A DNA stretch of 54,383 bases from Streptomyces wedmorensis. Its GTDB lineage: Bacteria > Actinomycetota > Actinomycetes > Streptomycetales > Streptomycetaceae. The position numbers and the translations under genes are program-made. The stretch spans positions 1 through 54,383 of the forward strand of contig NZ_JNWK01000048.1 of assembly GCF_000716445.1 (NCBI RefSeq), read 5' to 3'. Positions 32,765 to 41,715 of this stretch are shown in pieces. The notes under the pieces were generated by a model, which did not search any database, was not told the DNA's origin, and worked only from the letters and a program-made list of their open reading frames with translations. Position 1 is the stretch's first letter. Each line of letters begins with the position of its first letter.

Positions 32765-33804
32765 AGACCGACCTGACGGACACCACGTCCTCCAAGATCA
32801 ACAAGGCGCTGGTGCTCGGGCGGCGGGCGATCGGCACGCCGGCCGTCGGCATGGTGCTCACCCTCGTGATCGTCACCGACGAGGAGAACGCCTACGACGC
32901 GCTGAAGGCGGCCAACGACGCGTCCCGCGAGCACCCCTCGCGGACGCTCGTCGTCATCAAGCGGGTCTCGCGCTCGCCGCGGGACCGCGCCAAGGCGCGG
33001 CTCGACGCCGAGGTCCGCCTCGGCGCCGACGCCAGCACCGGCGAAACGGTTGTGCTCCGGCTGTACGGCGAGGTCGTCGACCACGCCCAGTCGGTGGTGC
33101 TGCCGCTGCTCCTCCCGGACGCCCCCGTCGTCGTCTGGTGGCCGGTGAACGCGCCGACCGACCCGGCGAACGACCCGCTGGGCTCCCTCGCCCAGCGCCG
33201 GGTGACCGACACGTACGCCGCCGAGCAGCCCATCCAGGAGCTGACGGCGCGCGCGGACCGTTACACCCCGGGCGACACGGACCTCTCGTGGACCCGGATC
33301 ACCCCGTGGCGTTCGATGCTGGCCGCCGCGCTCGACCAGGTCGTCTGCGAGGTCACCTCCGCCGAGGTGGAGGGCGAGGAGTTCAACCCCAGCGTCGAAC
33401 TGCTCGCGATGTGGCTGGCGGAGCGGCTGAAGGTGCCGGTGCGGCGCTCGAAGTCGACCGGCCCCGGCCTGACCTCCGTGCGCATGGAGACCAGCTCGGG
33501 TCCGATCGTCCTCGACCGGCCGGACGGCTCGCTCGCGACGCTCTCCATCCAGGGCCAGCCGGACCGTGCCGTGGCGCTGAAGCGCCGCGAGACGGCCGAG
33601 CTGATCGCGGAGGAGCTGCGCAGGCTCGACCCGGACGACACGTACGCGACGGCGCTGAAGTTCGGCCTCGAACGTCTCGACGAGGAGGCGGCGACCCTCG
33701 CGCCCGAGCCGAAGGTCCCCGGACCCGTGGCCGCCGAGGCGCCCGAGCCGGCCGCCAAGCCCGCCGCGAAGAAGGCCCCGGCCAAGAAGGCGGCGGCCAA
33801 GTGA
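32761..33804 (+). CDS. opcA: OpcA, glucose-6-phosphate dehydrogenase assembly protein
   Basis: A 347-residue partner and allosteric effector of G6PDH, as in cyanobacteria and actinobacteria. Seen: [98 protein letters not shown] and [20 protein letters not shown]. The last 35 residues are a Pro/Ala/Lys-rich tail ending in [13 protein letters not shown], not part of the folded domain and resembling histone-H1-like tails. It overlaps zwf at the start (ATGA) and pgl at the end (GTGA), so the three are translationally coupled. Confidence 0.94.
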   Translation: MKTDLTDTTSSKINKALVLGRRAIGTPAVGMVLTLVIVTDEENAYDALKAANDASREHPSRTLVVIKRVSRSPRDRAKARLDAEVRLGADASTGETVVLRLYGEVVDHAQSVVLPLLLPDAPVVVWWPVNAPTDPANDPLGSLAQRRVTDTYAAEQPIQELTARADRYTPGDTDLSWTRITPWRSMLAAALDQVVCEVTSAEVEGEEFNPSVELLAMWLAERLKVPVRRSKSTGPGLTSVRMETSSGPIVLDRPDGSLATLSIQGQPDRAVALKRRETAELIAEELRRLDPDDTYATALKFGLERLDEEAATLAPEPKVPGPVAAEAPEPAAKPAAKKAPAKKAAAK

Positions 33805-34571
33805 GCACCCCTCAGCTGGTGGTCCACCGCGACAAGGAGCTGATGGCGCAGGCCGCCGCGGCCCGGCTGATCACCCGGATCGTGGACGCCCAGGCCACCC
33901 GCGGCTCGGCCTCGGTCGTGCTGACCGGCGGCCGCAACGGCAACGGCCTGCTCGCGGCGCTCGGTTCGGCGCCCGCGCGGGACGCGATCGACTGGTCACG
34001 GCTCGAGCTGTGGTGGGGTGACGAGCGCTTCCTGCCCGAGGGCGACCCCGAGCGCAACGTCACCCAGGCGCGTGAGGCGCTGCTCGACCGGGTGCCGCTC
34101 GACCCGGCGCGGGTGCACGCCATGCCCGCCTCGGACGGCCCGTACGGCGATGTCGACACCGCCGCGGCCGCGTACGCGGCGGAGCTGGCCGCCGCCGCGG
34201 AGCACGGCGCCGTGCCGGCGTTCGACGTGCTGATGCTGGGCGTCGGCCCCGACACGCACGTGGCCTCGCTCTTCCCGGAGCTGCCCGCGGTCCGTGAGAC
34301 CGAGCGGACGGTGGTCGGGGTGCACGGCGCGCCCAAGCCCCCGCCGCTGCGGGTCTCGCTGACCCTCCCGGCGATCCGGGCGGCGAAGGAGGTCTGGCTG
34401 CTCGCGGCCGGCGAGGACAAGGCGAAGGCGGCGGCCATCGCGCTGTCGGGCGCGGGCGAGGTGCAGGCCCCGGCGGCCGGCGCCTACGGCCGCTCGCGCA
34501 CGCTGTGGCTGCTCGACGACGCGGCGGCCTCGGAGCTGCCGCGGAGCCTGTACCCGCCGGCTTCGGCCTGA
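33801..34571 (+). CDS. pgl: 6-phosphogluconolactonase
   Basis: A 256-residue SOL/DevB-type lactonase hydrolysing 6-phosphogluconolactone, the product of Zwf. Seen: LVVHRDKELMAQAAAARLI, SVVLTGGRNGNGLLAAL, WSRLELWWGDERFLPEGDPERNVTQAREALLD, FDVLMLGVGPDTHVASLFPELP, PPPLRVSLTLPAIRAAKEVWLLAAGEDKA. The conserved WGDER and GxGxDxHxxSLFP motifs are intact. It starts at GTG 33801, overlapping the opcA stop by 4 bases. It is the last gene of the operon, followed at once by a strong terminator. Confidence 0.95.
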   Translation: MSTPQLVVHRDKELMAQAAAARLITRIVDAQATRGSASVVLTGGRNGNGLLAALGSAPARDAIDWSRLELWWGDERFLPEGDPERNVTQAREALLDRVPLDPARVHAMPASDGPYGDVDTAAAAYAAELAAAAEHGAVPAFDVLMLGVGPDTHVASLFPELPAVRETERTVVGVHGAPKPPPLRVSLTLPAIRAAKEVWLLAAGEDKAKAAAIALSGAGEVQAPAAGAYGRSRTLWLLDDAAASELPRSLYPPASA

Positions 34572-34577
34572 CGCACG

Positions 34578-34623
34578 ACGGCGGAGGCCCGGTTCACCTG
34601 CTGGTGAACCGGGCCTCCGCCGT
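34578..34623. terminator. Bidirectional terminator after the pentose phosphate operon
   Basis: A perfect 21-bp stem (34578-34598 with 34603-34623) and a TGCT loop begin 6 bp after the pgl stop. It ends just before the stop of the convergent acyltransferase gene. Confidence 0.9.
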
Positions 34624-34644
34624 TCGGTACGGGTCGCGGCGCGG

Positions 34645-35769
34645 TCAGCGGCGCCTGCGGAGCGACAGGCGCGTCTTCCCCAGGACCAGTCGGCGTCCGG
34701 GCTCCTCCACGTACGTGTAGAGGAGGGCCGCCAGGGCGAGGGAGATGACGAAGGCCAGTCCGGCGAGGCCGAACGCCGGCAGGGTGTCGAACTTGGGCTT
34801 GTCGCCCACCCACAGTCGCAGGGAGTGCATCACGAGCAGGTGGACCATGTAGAAGGCGAACGACCACTCGCCCAGCTTCACGAGCACCGGACGGCGCCAC
34901 ATCGACGGCTCCCCCTTGATGTCGGCGACGGCGCCGGCCGCGATCAGGAGGGTGAGGCCGATGAGCGGGGTCCAGGACAGCCCGCCGGGCACGAGCGGGG
35001 CGACGAAGTAGCCGATCAGCGTCAGGGCCATGGCGCCTTCGAGGCTGGGGCCGCGCCACTTGCCGAGCTGGACGAGCCTCGCCACCGCGACGCCGAGGAT
35101 GAACTCGGGGAGCCTGGCCAGCGGGAAGCTGTAGAAGAACACGTCGATGTGCAGTGCCTTGTACACGTCCGGCTGGTAGATGACGGTGAGGACGCACAGC
35201 ACCGCCACCGTGGTCAGGACCTTCGGTCCCACGCGCCGCAGCACCGCGTAGAGCAGCGGGAAGCACGCGTAGAAGAACGCCTCGCAGACCAGGGACCAGC
35301 TGACCGGGTTGGCCGCCTGCCACCACTCGAACTTCCAGGAGCTCACCAGGAGCAGGTTCGCCGCGATCGCCTCGGGTGCGGCCCGCTCGCCGTCCCTCAG
35401 CCAGGGGAGGACGGTGAAGGCGAGGGCGAGGGCGACGACCGCGGTGACCACGTGGATCGGGTAGATGCGGGCGAGCCGACGCCGGAAGAAGGAGAAGAAG
35501 CGATCCTTCGGACGGGCCGACCAGGTCAGCACGAATCCGGAGAGGACGAAGAAGAACATGACGCCGACGCTGCCGGAGCGGGTGGCCCAGGCCACCAGCT
35601 TCTCGTCCTCGGGTCCGTAATATCCGAACTTGTACGTGTGGAACGCGAAGACCAGGAACGCCGCGGCCCAGCGCATGCCCGTGAGGGAGGGCAGCATGCC
35701 GCCCGCGCGTCCGGCCGAAGGGGCGGCCGGGGCTTCGGGCAGCGGCGCCTCGCGTATGAGCGTGGGCAA
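34645..35769 (-). CDS. Membrane acyltransferase (acyltransferase-3 family)
   Basis: A 374-residue integral membrane protein with about ten helices, likely O-acylating a cell-surface sugar or secreted product. Family landmarks: LPSLTGMRWAAAFLVFAFHTYKFGY (first helix with the essential His), FFFVLSGFVLTWSARPKDRFFSFFRRRLARIYPIHVV (the R-x-x-R-x-x-P segment), WSLVCEAFFYACFPLLYAV, and LGEWSFAFYMVHLLVM near the C-terminus, followed by EEPGRRL. The best start is TTG 35769, with CGGAG 7 nt upstream, giving a 20-odd-residue cytosolic leader (TLIREAPLPEAPAAPSAG). No neighbour indicates a substrate. Confidence 0.88.
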   Translation of the reverse strand: MPTLIREAPLPEAPAAPSAGRAGGMLPSLTGMRWAAAFLVFAFHTYKFGYYGPEDEKLVAWATRSGSVGVMFFFVLSGFVLTWSARPKDRFFSFFRRRLARIYPIHVVTAVVALALAFTVLPWLRDGERAAPEAIAANLLLVSSWKFEWWQAANPVSWSLVCEAFFYACFPLLYAVLRRVGPKVLTTVAVLCVLTVIYQPDVYKALHIDVFFYSFPLARLPEFILGVAVARLVQLGKWRGPSLEGAMALTLIGYFVAPLVPGGLSWTPLIGLTLLIAAGAVADIKGEPSMWRRPVLVKLGEWSFAFYMVHLLVMHSLRLWVGDKPKFDTLPAFGLAGLAFVISLALAALLYTYVEEPGRRLVLGKTRLSLRRRR

Positions 35770-35843
35770 GAAAACACTCCGTTCGACGGTGGACCGGCAG
35801 GAGCGCGGTACACCGCGATCAGGCCCCGATTCAGGCGCACATA

Positions 35844-37409
35844 TTACGGTGCATCGGTCACACGTTTCGCACAGGCTTCTCTTTCCCCTCGCACAGGCTT
35901 CGTTTCCAGGAAGGGTGCGAGGAGGTCCGGCACCGCCCCGGCGGCGAAGGTCAGGCCCTCGTTCTCGCCGGCGTCGAGGATGTCGTACGCGCCCGTGCCC
36001 GCCGCCGTCGTGGCGGTCAGGGTGAGGAGGCCGGCCCGGCGCTGGAAGTACGACTGCCGGACGGTCCAGCCGATGACGCCGGAGCGCTGGAGCGCGACCG
36101 TGGCGCGCCGGAGGCTGCCGGATCTGGTCACCAGGTAGGCGCCGCTGACGGCGTGCCCGAGGCCGCGGTACGCGTCGAGGGCGAAGAGCACGGCGATCGG
36201 TGCGAGGACGACCGCGCAGCCGGCGGCCACGTACAGCAGCACCGGGGTGAGGAGGAGGCCGAGGACGGCGAGGACCACGACCGGGGCCAGGGCCGCCCAC
36301 AGGGCCCGGCGCAGCCGCCGGGTGCGGGCCGCCCGGGGGTGGACGGTGAGCGGCGCCGCGGTGGGCGGCTCCGGCTCGCGCAGGACCTGGGCGGCGACCC
36401 GGTCGGCGACGGCCCGCTCCACGGCCGGCAGCAGGTTCTTGAGGTCGGCGTGCTCGTCGCCGTCGTTCTGTGCGAGACCGGTGGCGACGGCGTCGACACG
36501 GGCGGCCCCGCACAGCCGCACGCCGAGCGGCTGGACCAGCTCGACCCCGCGCAGCCTCCGCTCCTCCAGGGAGACGGAGCGGGTGGTGAGGAGGCCGCGG
36601 GCGACCCGGAGGGTGCCGCCCGGTTCGCGCTCCAGGCGGTAGTTCCACCACATCTCGACCCAGAGGCCGAGGGCGCCGACGGCGCCGGTGACGGCGGCGA
36701 GAAGGACCAGGTCGACGATCATCCAGGCGAGGGAGACGTCCTGGAACCGGTCCCCTATCCAGTGGATGACCTTGCCCTGGGCGCCGAACCACTCGCTGAC
36801 CTGCATGACGGCCCCGATGGCGGCGCCGCCGAGGGCCGGCACGAGGAAGGAGACGGGAGCGAAGCGGATCCAGCGCGGGTCGAGGGCGGCGAGCGTGTCG
36901 TCGCCGTCCGGGGTCCCGGAGGGCCCGGCGGAACGGGCGAGCAGTTCGCGCCGGAGCCGCTCGCCCTCGGCCCGGGTGACCAGGTCGAGTTCGAGGGGCG
37001 ACTCGCCGCCGCTGTGCTCGCCGGTGCCGACGCGGACCTTGACGAGGCCGAAGACGCGCTGGAGGGGGTTGGCGCTCAGGTCGGCGCTGCGGACGCGCTC
37101 GCGGGCGAGCGAACGGCGCTGCACCACGAGCAGCCCGGTGTGGAGTTCGACCCGGTCCGGGCCGACGCGGTAGCGGGTGCGGCGGAAGCGGACCGTCTCG
37201 GCGACGACGGCGACGCCCAGGGCGAGGGCGGCCGCCGCGGCGACCCAGGCGAAGGCCTGCCACAGCGGGCGGTCCCCGGCCAGACCGAACGCGACGGGCA
37301 GCGCGGCGCCCACGAGGACGCCGCCGAAGAGGGCCACCCGCACGAGGACGGTACGGGGATCCAGGCGCCGCCATTCCCGGTCGTCCGCGTCACCGAGCCC
37401 TCCGCTCAC
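35844..37409 (-). CDS. Membrane protein with bacterial PH domains (YdbT-like, larger of a pair)
   Basis: A 521-residue membrane protein. An N-terminal helix pair (VLVRVALFGGVLVGAALPVAFGL, then FAWVAAAAALALGVAVV) leads into the first bPH_2 unit (YRVGPDRVELHTGLLVVQRRSLARERVRSADLSANPLQRVFGLVKVRV). A middle helix pair precedes the second unit (WNYRLEREPGGTLRVARGLLTTRSVSLEERRLRGVELVQPLG). A third unit lies near the C-terminus (GAYLVTRSGSLRRATVALQRSGVIGW). The GTG start at 37409 overlaps the stop of the smaller PH gene (GTGA). In other bacteria such pairs (YdbS/YdbT) affect membrane stress or bacteriocin tolerance; the role here is unknown. Confidence 0.87.
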   Translation of the reverse strand: MSGGLGDADDREWRRLDPRTVLVRVALFGGVLVGAALPVAFGLAGDRPLWQAFAWVAAAAALALGVAVVAETVRFRRTRYRVGPDRVELHTGLLVVQRRSLARERVRSADLSANPLQRVFGLVKVRVGTGEHSGGESPLELDLVTRAEGERLRRELLARSAGPSGTPDGDDTLAALDPRWIRFAPVSFLVPALGGAAIGAVMQVSEWFGAQGKVIHWIGDRFQDVSLAWMIVDLVLLAAVTGAVGALGLWVEMWWNYRLEREPGGTLRVARGLLTTRSVSLEERRLRGVELVQPLGVRLCGAARVDAVATGLAQNDGDEHADLKNLLPAVERAVADRVAAQVLREPEPPTAAPLTVHPRAARTRRLRRALWAALAPVVVLAVLGLLLTPVLLYVAAGCAVVLAPIAVLFALDAYRGLGHAVSGAYLVTRSGSLRRATVALQRSGVIGWTVRQSYFQRRAGLLTLTATTAAGTGAYDILDAGENEGLTFAAGAVPDLLAPFLETKPVRGEREACAKRVTDAP

Positions 37410-37906
37410 GTGGCGTCCCCGGGAGTGGCCCGGGTGAGGAGGGTGAGCCGCTCGGCGAGTCCGGCGGCCAGCTCGTGGTCGAGGCCCTCGATGCGGATCG
37501 CGCCCTTGGAGGAGGCGGTGGTCACGGTGACCGTGGCGAGCCTCAGGTACTGCTCCAGCGGGCCCCGTACGGTGTCGACGGTCTGGATCCGGGACATCGG
37601 GGCGATCCGCCACTCCTGCCGGAGGGCCCCCGTGCGGACGTAGACCGCGTCGTCGGTGACCTCCCAGCGGTGCACCCGGAACCACCAGACGGGGAGGAAC
37701 GCGGCGCAGGCCAGGCCCGGGGCCGCCACGGCCACGGCCGCGAGCAGCAGCCAGGACCGGGCGGGCCCGATGAACGCGCCGAGGACGGTGAGCACCGCCA
37801 CCGGGACGGCGGTGGCCACCAGGAGCTGCCAGCGCCACCAGGTGACGGCCCGCTCGTCCACGGCGTTCCTGGGCGGCCGCAGCCGCACCGCGTTCTCCCC
37901 CGTCAT
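37406..37906 (-). CDS. Membrane protein with bacterial PH domain (YdbS-like, smaller of a pair)
   Basis: A 166-residue protein with two hydrophobic helices (WQLLVATAVPVAVLTVLGAF and WLLLAAVAVAAPGLACAAFLP) followed by one bPH_2 domain (HRWEVTDDAVYVRTGALRQEWRIAPMSRIQTVDTVRGPLEQYLRLATVTVTTASSKG). The domain order and size match YdbS. It is coupled by a 4-base overlap to the larger PH gene. The ATG at 37906 lies 4 bp after the pgi stop, so pgi, ydbS-like and ydbT-like genes could be cotranscribed. Confidence 0.87.
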   Translation of the reverse strand: MTGENAVRLRPPRNAVDERAVTWWRWQLLVATAVPVAVLTVLGAFIGPARSWLLLAAVAVAAPGLACAAFLPVWWFRVHRWEVTDDAVYVRTGALRQEWRIAPMSRIQTVDTVRGPLEQYLRLATVTVTTASSKGAIRIEGLDHELAAGLAERLTLLTRATPGDAT

Positions 37907-37910
37907 GCGG

Positions 37911-39575
37911 TCAGCCCCGGTCGCGCAGCGACCGGTAGGCGCCGACGAGTCCGGCGGTCGAGCTGTCGAGGTGCTCGCCGCCCTCCCCGTCGGTCAGGAC
38001 CGGCTCGATCCTCTTGGCGAGGACCTTGCCGAGCTCGACGCCCCACTGGTCGAAGGAGTCGATGTTCCAGACCGCGCCCTGGACGAAGACCTTGTGCTCG
38101 TAGAGCGCGATCAGCTGGCCGAGGACGGACGGGGTGAGCGCGTCGGCGAGGATCGTGGTGGTGGGGTGGTTGCCCCGGAAGGTCTTGTGCGGGACGAGCT
38201 CCTCGGGGACGCCCTCGGCCCGTACCTCCTCGGGCGTCTTGCCGAAGGCGAGCGCCTGGGTCTGGGCGAAGAAGTTGGCCATGAGCAGGTCGTGCTGGGC
38301 CACCAGACCGGGCTGCAGGTCGGCCACGGGCCGGGCGAAGCCGATGAAGTCGGCCGGGATGACCTTGGTGCCCTGGTGGATCAACTGGTAGTACGCGTGC
38401 TGCCCGTTGGTGCCGGGGGTGCCCCAGACGACGGGGCCGGTCTGCCAGTCGACCGGGTTGCCGTCGCGGTCCACCGACTTGCCGTTGGACTCCATGTCGA
38501 GCTGCTGGAGGTAGGCGGTGAACTTGGACAGGTAGTGGGAGTACGGCAGCACCGCGTGCGACTGGGCGTCGAAGAAGGCGCCGTACCAGACGCCGAGGAG
38601 GCCGAGCAGCAGCGGCGCGTTCTCCTCGGGCGGCGCGGTGCGGAAGTGCTCGTCGACGAGGTGGAAGCCGTCGAGCATCTCCCGGAAGCGCTCCGGGCCG
38701 ATGGCGATCATCAGCGAGAGGCCGATGGCGGAGTCGTACGAGTAGCGGCCGCCGACCCAGTCCCAGAACTCGAACATGTTCGTGGTGTCGATGCCGAACT
38801 CCTCGACCTTCTCGGCGTTGGTCGAGAGGGCCACGAAGTGCTTGGCCACGGCCTCCTGGCCGGCGCCGAGGCCGCCGAGCAGCCAGTCGCGCGCGGAGGT
38901 GGCGTTGGTGATCGTCTCGATGGTCGTGAAGGTCTTCGAGGCGACGATGAAGAGGGTCTCGGCGGGGTCCAGGTCGCGGACGGCCTCGTGGAGGTCGGCG
39001 CCGTCGACGTTGGAGACGAAACGGAACGTCAGGTCCCGCTGGGTGAAGGAGCGCAGGACCTCGTAGGCCATGGCGGGTCCGAGGTCGGAGCCGCCGATGC
39101 CGATGTTCACGACGTTCTTGATCGGCTTGCCGGTGTGGCCGGTCCAGGAGCCCGCGCGGACCGTGTCGGCGAAGGCGCCCATCTTGTCGAGGACGGCGTG
39201 CACGCCCGGGACGACGTTCTCCCCGTCGACCTCGACGACGGCCCCGCGGGGGGCGCGCAGCGCGGTGTGGAGGACCGCCCGGTCCTCGGTGGTGTTGATC
39301 TTCTCGCCACGGAACATGGCGTCGCGGAGCTCGGCGACGCCGGTGGCGGCGGCGAGTTCGCGCAGCAGGGTCAGGGTCTCGCCGGTGACGAGGTGCTTGG
39401 AGTAGTCCAGATAGAGATCGCCGACCCGCAGGGTGTGGTCGGTGCCGCGCGTCGGTTCGGCGGCGAACAGCTCGCGCAGATGGGTCCCGCCCAGCTGCTC
39501 ACGGTGCTTGCCGAGGGCAGCCCACTCGGGCAGCCGGTTGAGCCTGGTACGGCCTTCGGTAGTCATGTCGGACAT
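37911..39575 (-). CDS. pgi: Glucose-6-phosphate isomerase
   Basis: A 554-residue enzyme interconverting glucose-6-P and fructose-6-P, linking glycolysis with the Zwf branch encoded nearby. Seen: [20 protein letters not shown] (sugar-phosphate site), [82 protein letters not shown] with the catalytic His, and the C-terminal [18 protein letters not shown]. All signature motifs are intact. I start at the ATG at 39575 (MSDMTTEG), which has a GAGAAGAAG-like site, rather than the ATG three codons later. Confidence 0.97.
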   Translation of the reverse strand: MSDMTTEGRTRLNRLPEWAALGKHREQLGGTHLRELFAAEPTRGTDHTLRVGDLYLDYSKHLVTGETLTLLRELAAATGVAELRDAMFRGEKINTTEDRAVLHTALRAPRGAVVEVDGENVVPGVHAVLDKMGAFADTVRAGSWTGHTGKPIKNVVNIGIGGSDLGPAMAYEVLRSFTQRDLTFRFVSNVDGADLHEAVRDLDPAETLFIVASKTFTTIETITNATSARDWLLGGLGAGQEAVAKHFVALSTNAEKVEEFGIDTTNMFEFWDWVGGRYSYDSAIGLSLMIAIGPERFREMLDGFHLVDEHFRTAPPEENAPLLLGLLGVWYGAFFDAQSHAVLPYSHYLSKFTAYLQQLDMESNGKSVDRDGNPVDWQTGPVVWGTPGTNGQHAYYQLIHQGTKVIPADFIGFARPVADLQPGLVAQHDLLMANFFAQTQALAFGKTPEEVRAEGVPEELVPHKTFRGNHPTTTILADALTPSVLGQLIALYEHKVFVQGAVWNIDSFDQWGVELGKVLAKRIEPVLTDGEGGEHLDSSTAGLVGAYRSLRDRG

Positions 39576-39623
39576 CGCCCACTTCTTCTCGTACTGCTTG
39601 TCTGCCCCGCTGCACCCCCAAAC

Positions 39624-40838
39624 CTAATTGATCAGAGGGGTCAGCGACGCGACGGCGAGCGCGAACAGCGCCGCCGCGAGGAGGGCGGGCGTGTGCGGAC
39701 CCCAGCCGGCCGCCGCTCCACCGCCGAGGAGCGCCCCGAGCGGGGCGCCGGCGACCGCGAGGGTGCGGAAGGCCGCGGCGATGCGGCCGAGCATCCCCTC
39801 GGGGGCGCGCTCCTGCATGAGGGTGGTCTGCTGGACGTTCCACACCGTCCCCATGAAGCCGAACACCGCCATGGCGGCGATCGATGCCGCGAGGACCGGC
39901 ACCGCCCCCATCAGGACCAGGCAGCCGGTCTGGACGGTCCCGGCGAGGAACACCGCGCGGACCCGACCGGTCCGTTCGGCGATCCGGCGGGCGAGGAATC
40001 CTCCGGCGACGCCGCCGACGGCGTAGGCGGTGATCGTGGCCGCGTATCCCGCGTTCCCCGCGTGGAGTCCCTCGGTGACGTGGACGACGAGCGTGGCGAT
40101 GAGCGCGCCCATGCCGACGTTGCACAGGGTGGTGGCGGTGCAGAGCCACCGTAGGTGCCGGTCGCCGCGCAGGACCGCGAGCCCCTCGGCCATCTCCTTC
40201 CGGAGGGTGGAACCGGCGGGTCTGGGCGGCCGTTCGGGGGCCCCGGTGCGCAGGGAGGCGATGAGCAGCGCGGCCAGGACGTACGTGGCGGCGTCCGCCG
40301 CGTACGGCACCGCGACTCCGGCCAGGAGCAGGGCGGGTACCAGGGGCGCGGCCAGGAGCCCGCCGGCGAGCTGCTGACCGGTCATCAGGCGGGCGTTGGC
40401 CCCGGCCAGGGACTCCGCGGGGACGAGGGCCGGGAGCAGTGCGGTGGCCGCGTTGTCGAAGAGGGTCTGCAGGGTGGTGAGGGCGAAGGCGAGGACGAGC
40501 AGCAGGGCGATGCCGGCGTGTCCGAGCGCCACGGCGACGGCGAACGCGGCCATCAGGCCGCCGCGGACGAGGTCGACGGCCCACATGGCCCGCCGCTGGT
40601 CGACCCGGTCGGCCACGGCCCCGCCGAGGAGTCCGAAGAGCAGCCACGGCAGGAAGCCGCAGGCCGTGACGGAGGCGATGAGGACGGGGTCGTCGGTGAC
40701 CGAGGCGGCGAGCAGGGGCATGGCGGCGGTGCGCAGCGAGTCGCCGAACCGCGAGACGACCGCGGCCGTCCACAGCCGTCCGAAACCGCCCCGCCAGGCG
40801 GGCACGGTCCGCTCGCCCACCGCGTCCGTCGTCGTCAC
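39624..40838 (-). CDS. MFS transporter (drug-exporter-like)
   Basis: A 404-residue, 12-helix major facilitator of the macrolide-efflux/enterobactin-exporter type. Seen: FGRLWTAAVVSRFGDSLRTAAMPLLAASV (helix 1), the loop 2-3 motif LLGGAVADRVDQRRAMWAVDLVRGG, TLQTLFDNAATALLPALVP typical of this subfamily, VGGVAGGFLARRIAERTGR and APEGMLGRIAAAFRTLAVAGAPLGALLGG. The substrate is unknown. It starts at GTG 40838, with GAGGGGG 4 nt upstream. A strong terminator separates it from the glycolytic operon; pgi follows 48 bp downstream of its stop on the same strand. Confidence 0.87.
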   Translation of the reverse strand: MTTTDAVGERTVPAWRGGFGRLWTAAVVSRFGDSLRTAAMPLLAASVTDDPVLIASVTACGFLPWLLFGLLGGAVADRVDQRRAMWAVDLVRGGLMAAFAVAVALGHAGIALLLVLAFALTTLQTLFDNAATALLPALVPAESLAGANARLMTGQQLAGGLLAAPLVPALLLAGVAVPYAADAATYVLAALLIASLRTGAPERPPRPAGSTLRKEMAEGLAVLRGDRHLRWLCTATTLCNVGMGALIATLVVHVTEGLHAGNAGYAATITAYAVGGVAGGFLARRIAERTGRVRAVFLAGTVQTGCLVLMGAVPVLAASIAAMAVFGFMGTVWNVQQTTLMQERAPEGMLGRIAAAFRTLAVAGAPLGALLGGGAAAGWGPHTPALLAAALFALAVASLTPLIN

Positions 40839-40908
40839 GCCGCCCCCTCGATCGTGCGATCTCCTGCGCGACCGACGATAGGGGGCACCACTGACAACGG
40901 GGGAAAAC

Positions 40909-40955
40909 CGAACGGGCCTCGCCCGCGAACTCGGTTCGCGGGCGAGGCCCGTTCG
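40909..40955 (-). terminator. Terminator of the gap-pgk-tpiA-secG-rbpA-like unit
   Basis: A perfect 21-bp stem (40909-40929 with 40935-40955) and a 5-nt loop begin 19 nt beyond the stop codon at 40975. Confidence 0.9.
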
Positions 40956-40974
40956 TCACACCGTCACACCACGC

Positions 40975-41310
40975 TCAGATCTCGCCGCGCAGTTTGGCGA
41001 GCGCCTCGGCGAGGATCGCCTCGCCGTCGGCGTCACTGCGCCGCTCACGCACATAGGCGAGGTGGGTCTTGTACGGCTCCGTGCGCGGCGGGTCCGGCGG
41101 GTTGTCCCGGTCCTGACCGGCCGGGAAGCCGCACCGTGGGCAGTCCCAGGTCTCGGGGATCGCCGCGTCGCTGGCGAAGCTCGGCTGCGTCTCGTGCCCG
41201 TTGGAGCACCAGAAGGAGATGCGGGCGCGCGGCGCCGATTCGCCCCGCTCGGCCTCACCCATCGGCCCCGCCCCGACCCGGCTTCCCCGGATCGCGTTGC
41301 CACTTGCCAC
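40975..41310 (-). CDS. rbpA: RbpA-like RNA polymerase-binding protein (paralogue)
   Basis: A 111-residue zinc protein of the RbpA family, actinobacterial factors that bind RNA polymerase and the principal sigma factor. The ligand pattern Cys35, His39, Cys57, Cys60 (FWCSNGHETQPSF, then WDCPRCGFPAG) matches RbpA, as do the basic linker (RTEPYKTHLAYVRERRSDADGEAILAEALAKLR) and the sigma-interaction helix. Sequence between motifs differs from the canonical vegetative RbpA, and streptomycetes carry a paralogue sometimes called RbpB; this is probably the paralogue. It starts at GTG 41310 with AGGGAG 8 nt upstream, 77 bp downstream of secG. Confidence 0.82.
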   Translation of the reverse strand: MASGNAIRGSRVGAGPMGEAERGESAPRARISFWCSNGHETQPSFASDAAIPETWDCPRCGFPAGQDRDNPPDPPRTEPYKTHLAYVRERRSDADGEAILAEALAKLRGEI

Positions 41311-41387
41311 GGTCGTAACTCCCTGCGTGATGGTGCTCGAAGATGCCCCAGTCTACGTAAGGCCCAACGCGCGTCCAGTGATTGGAG

Positions 41388-41624
41388 TTACCCGTCCAAC
41401 TTCATCAGCAGACCAAGTACCACAATGCAGGCGAACCAGAGCAGACCGACCACGACGGTGATGCGGTCCAGGTTGCGCTCGGCGACCGAGGAGCCACCGA
41501 CGGAAGACTGCATTCCGCCTCCGAACATGTCGGAGAGGCCGCCACCCTTGCCCTTGTGCATCAGAACGAGCAGCATCAGCAGCCCGCTGAAGACGATGAG
41601 GGCGATCGAGAACCCCATAACCAC
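41388..41624 (-). CDS. secG: SecG preprotein translocase subunit
   Basis: A 78-residue membrane subunit of the SecYEG channel. Two helices are clear: FSIALIVFSGLLMLLVLM and ITVVVGLLWFACIVVLGLLM. Between them is the family loop HKGKGGGLSDMFGGGMQSSVGGSSVAERNLDR. I favour GTG 41624 because GAGGAAG lies 11 nt upstream; an ATG two codons later (41618) is possible. Its position after tpiA is the common actinobacterial arrangement. A hairpin and a TATAAG hexamer upstream suggest partial separation from the glycolytic genes. Confidence 0.95.
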   Translation of the reverse strand: MVMGFSIALIVFSGLLMLLVLMHKGKGGGLSDMFGGGMQSSVGGSSVAERNLDRITVVVGLLWFACIVVLGLLMKLDG

Positions 41625-41655
41625 GGCTGGACCAACTTCCTCGGACTTATACGGA

Positions 41656-41683
41656 CGGGGGCCGGGCACCTGCCCGACCCCCG
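41656..41683 (-). terminator. Hairpin between tpiA and secG (attenuator or terminator)
   Basis: CGGGGG and CGGGC (41656-41667) pair with GCCCG and CCCCCG (41672-41683) across one C-A mismatch, with an ACCT loop. It is followed on the minus strand by TATAAG within about 10-15 nt, which may be the -10 of a separate secG promoter. Confidence 0.5.
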
Positions 41684-41715
41684 CAAGGGTACGACGTAAC
41701 TCCGCTACCGCATAC

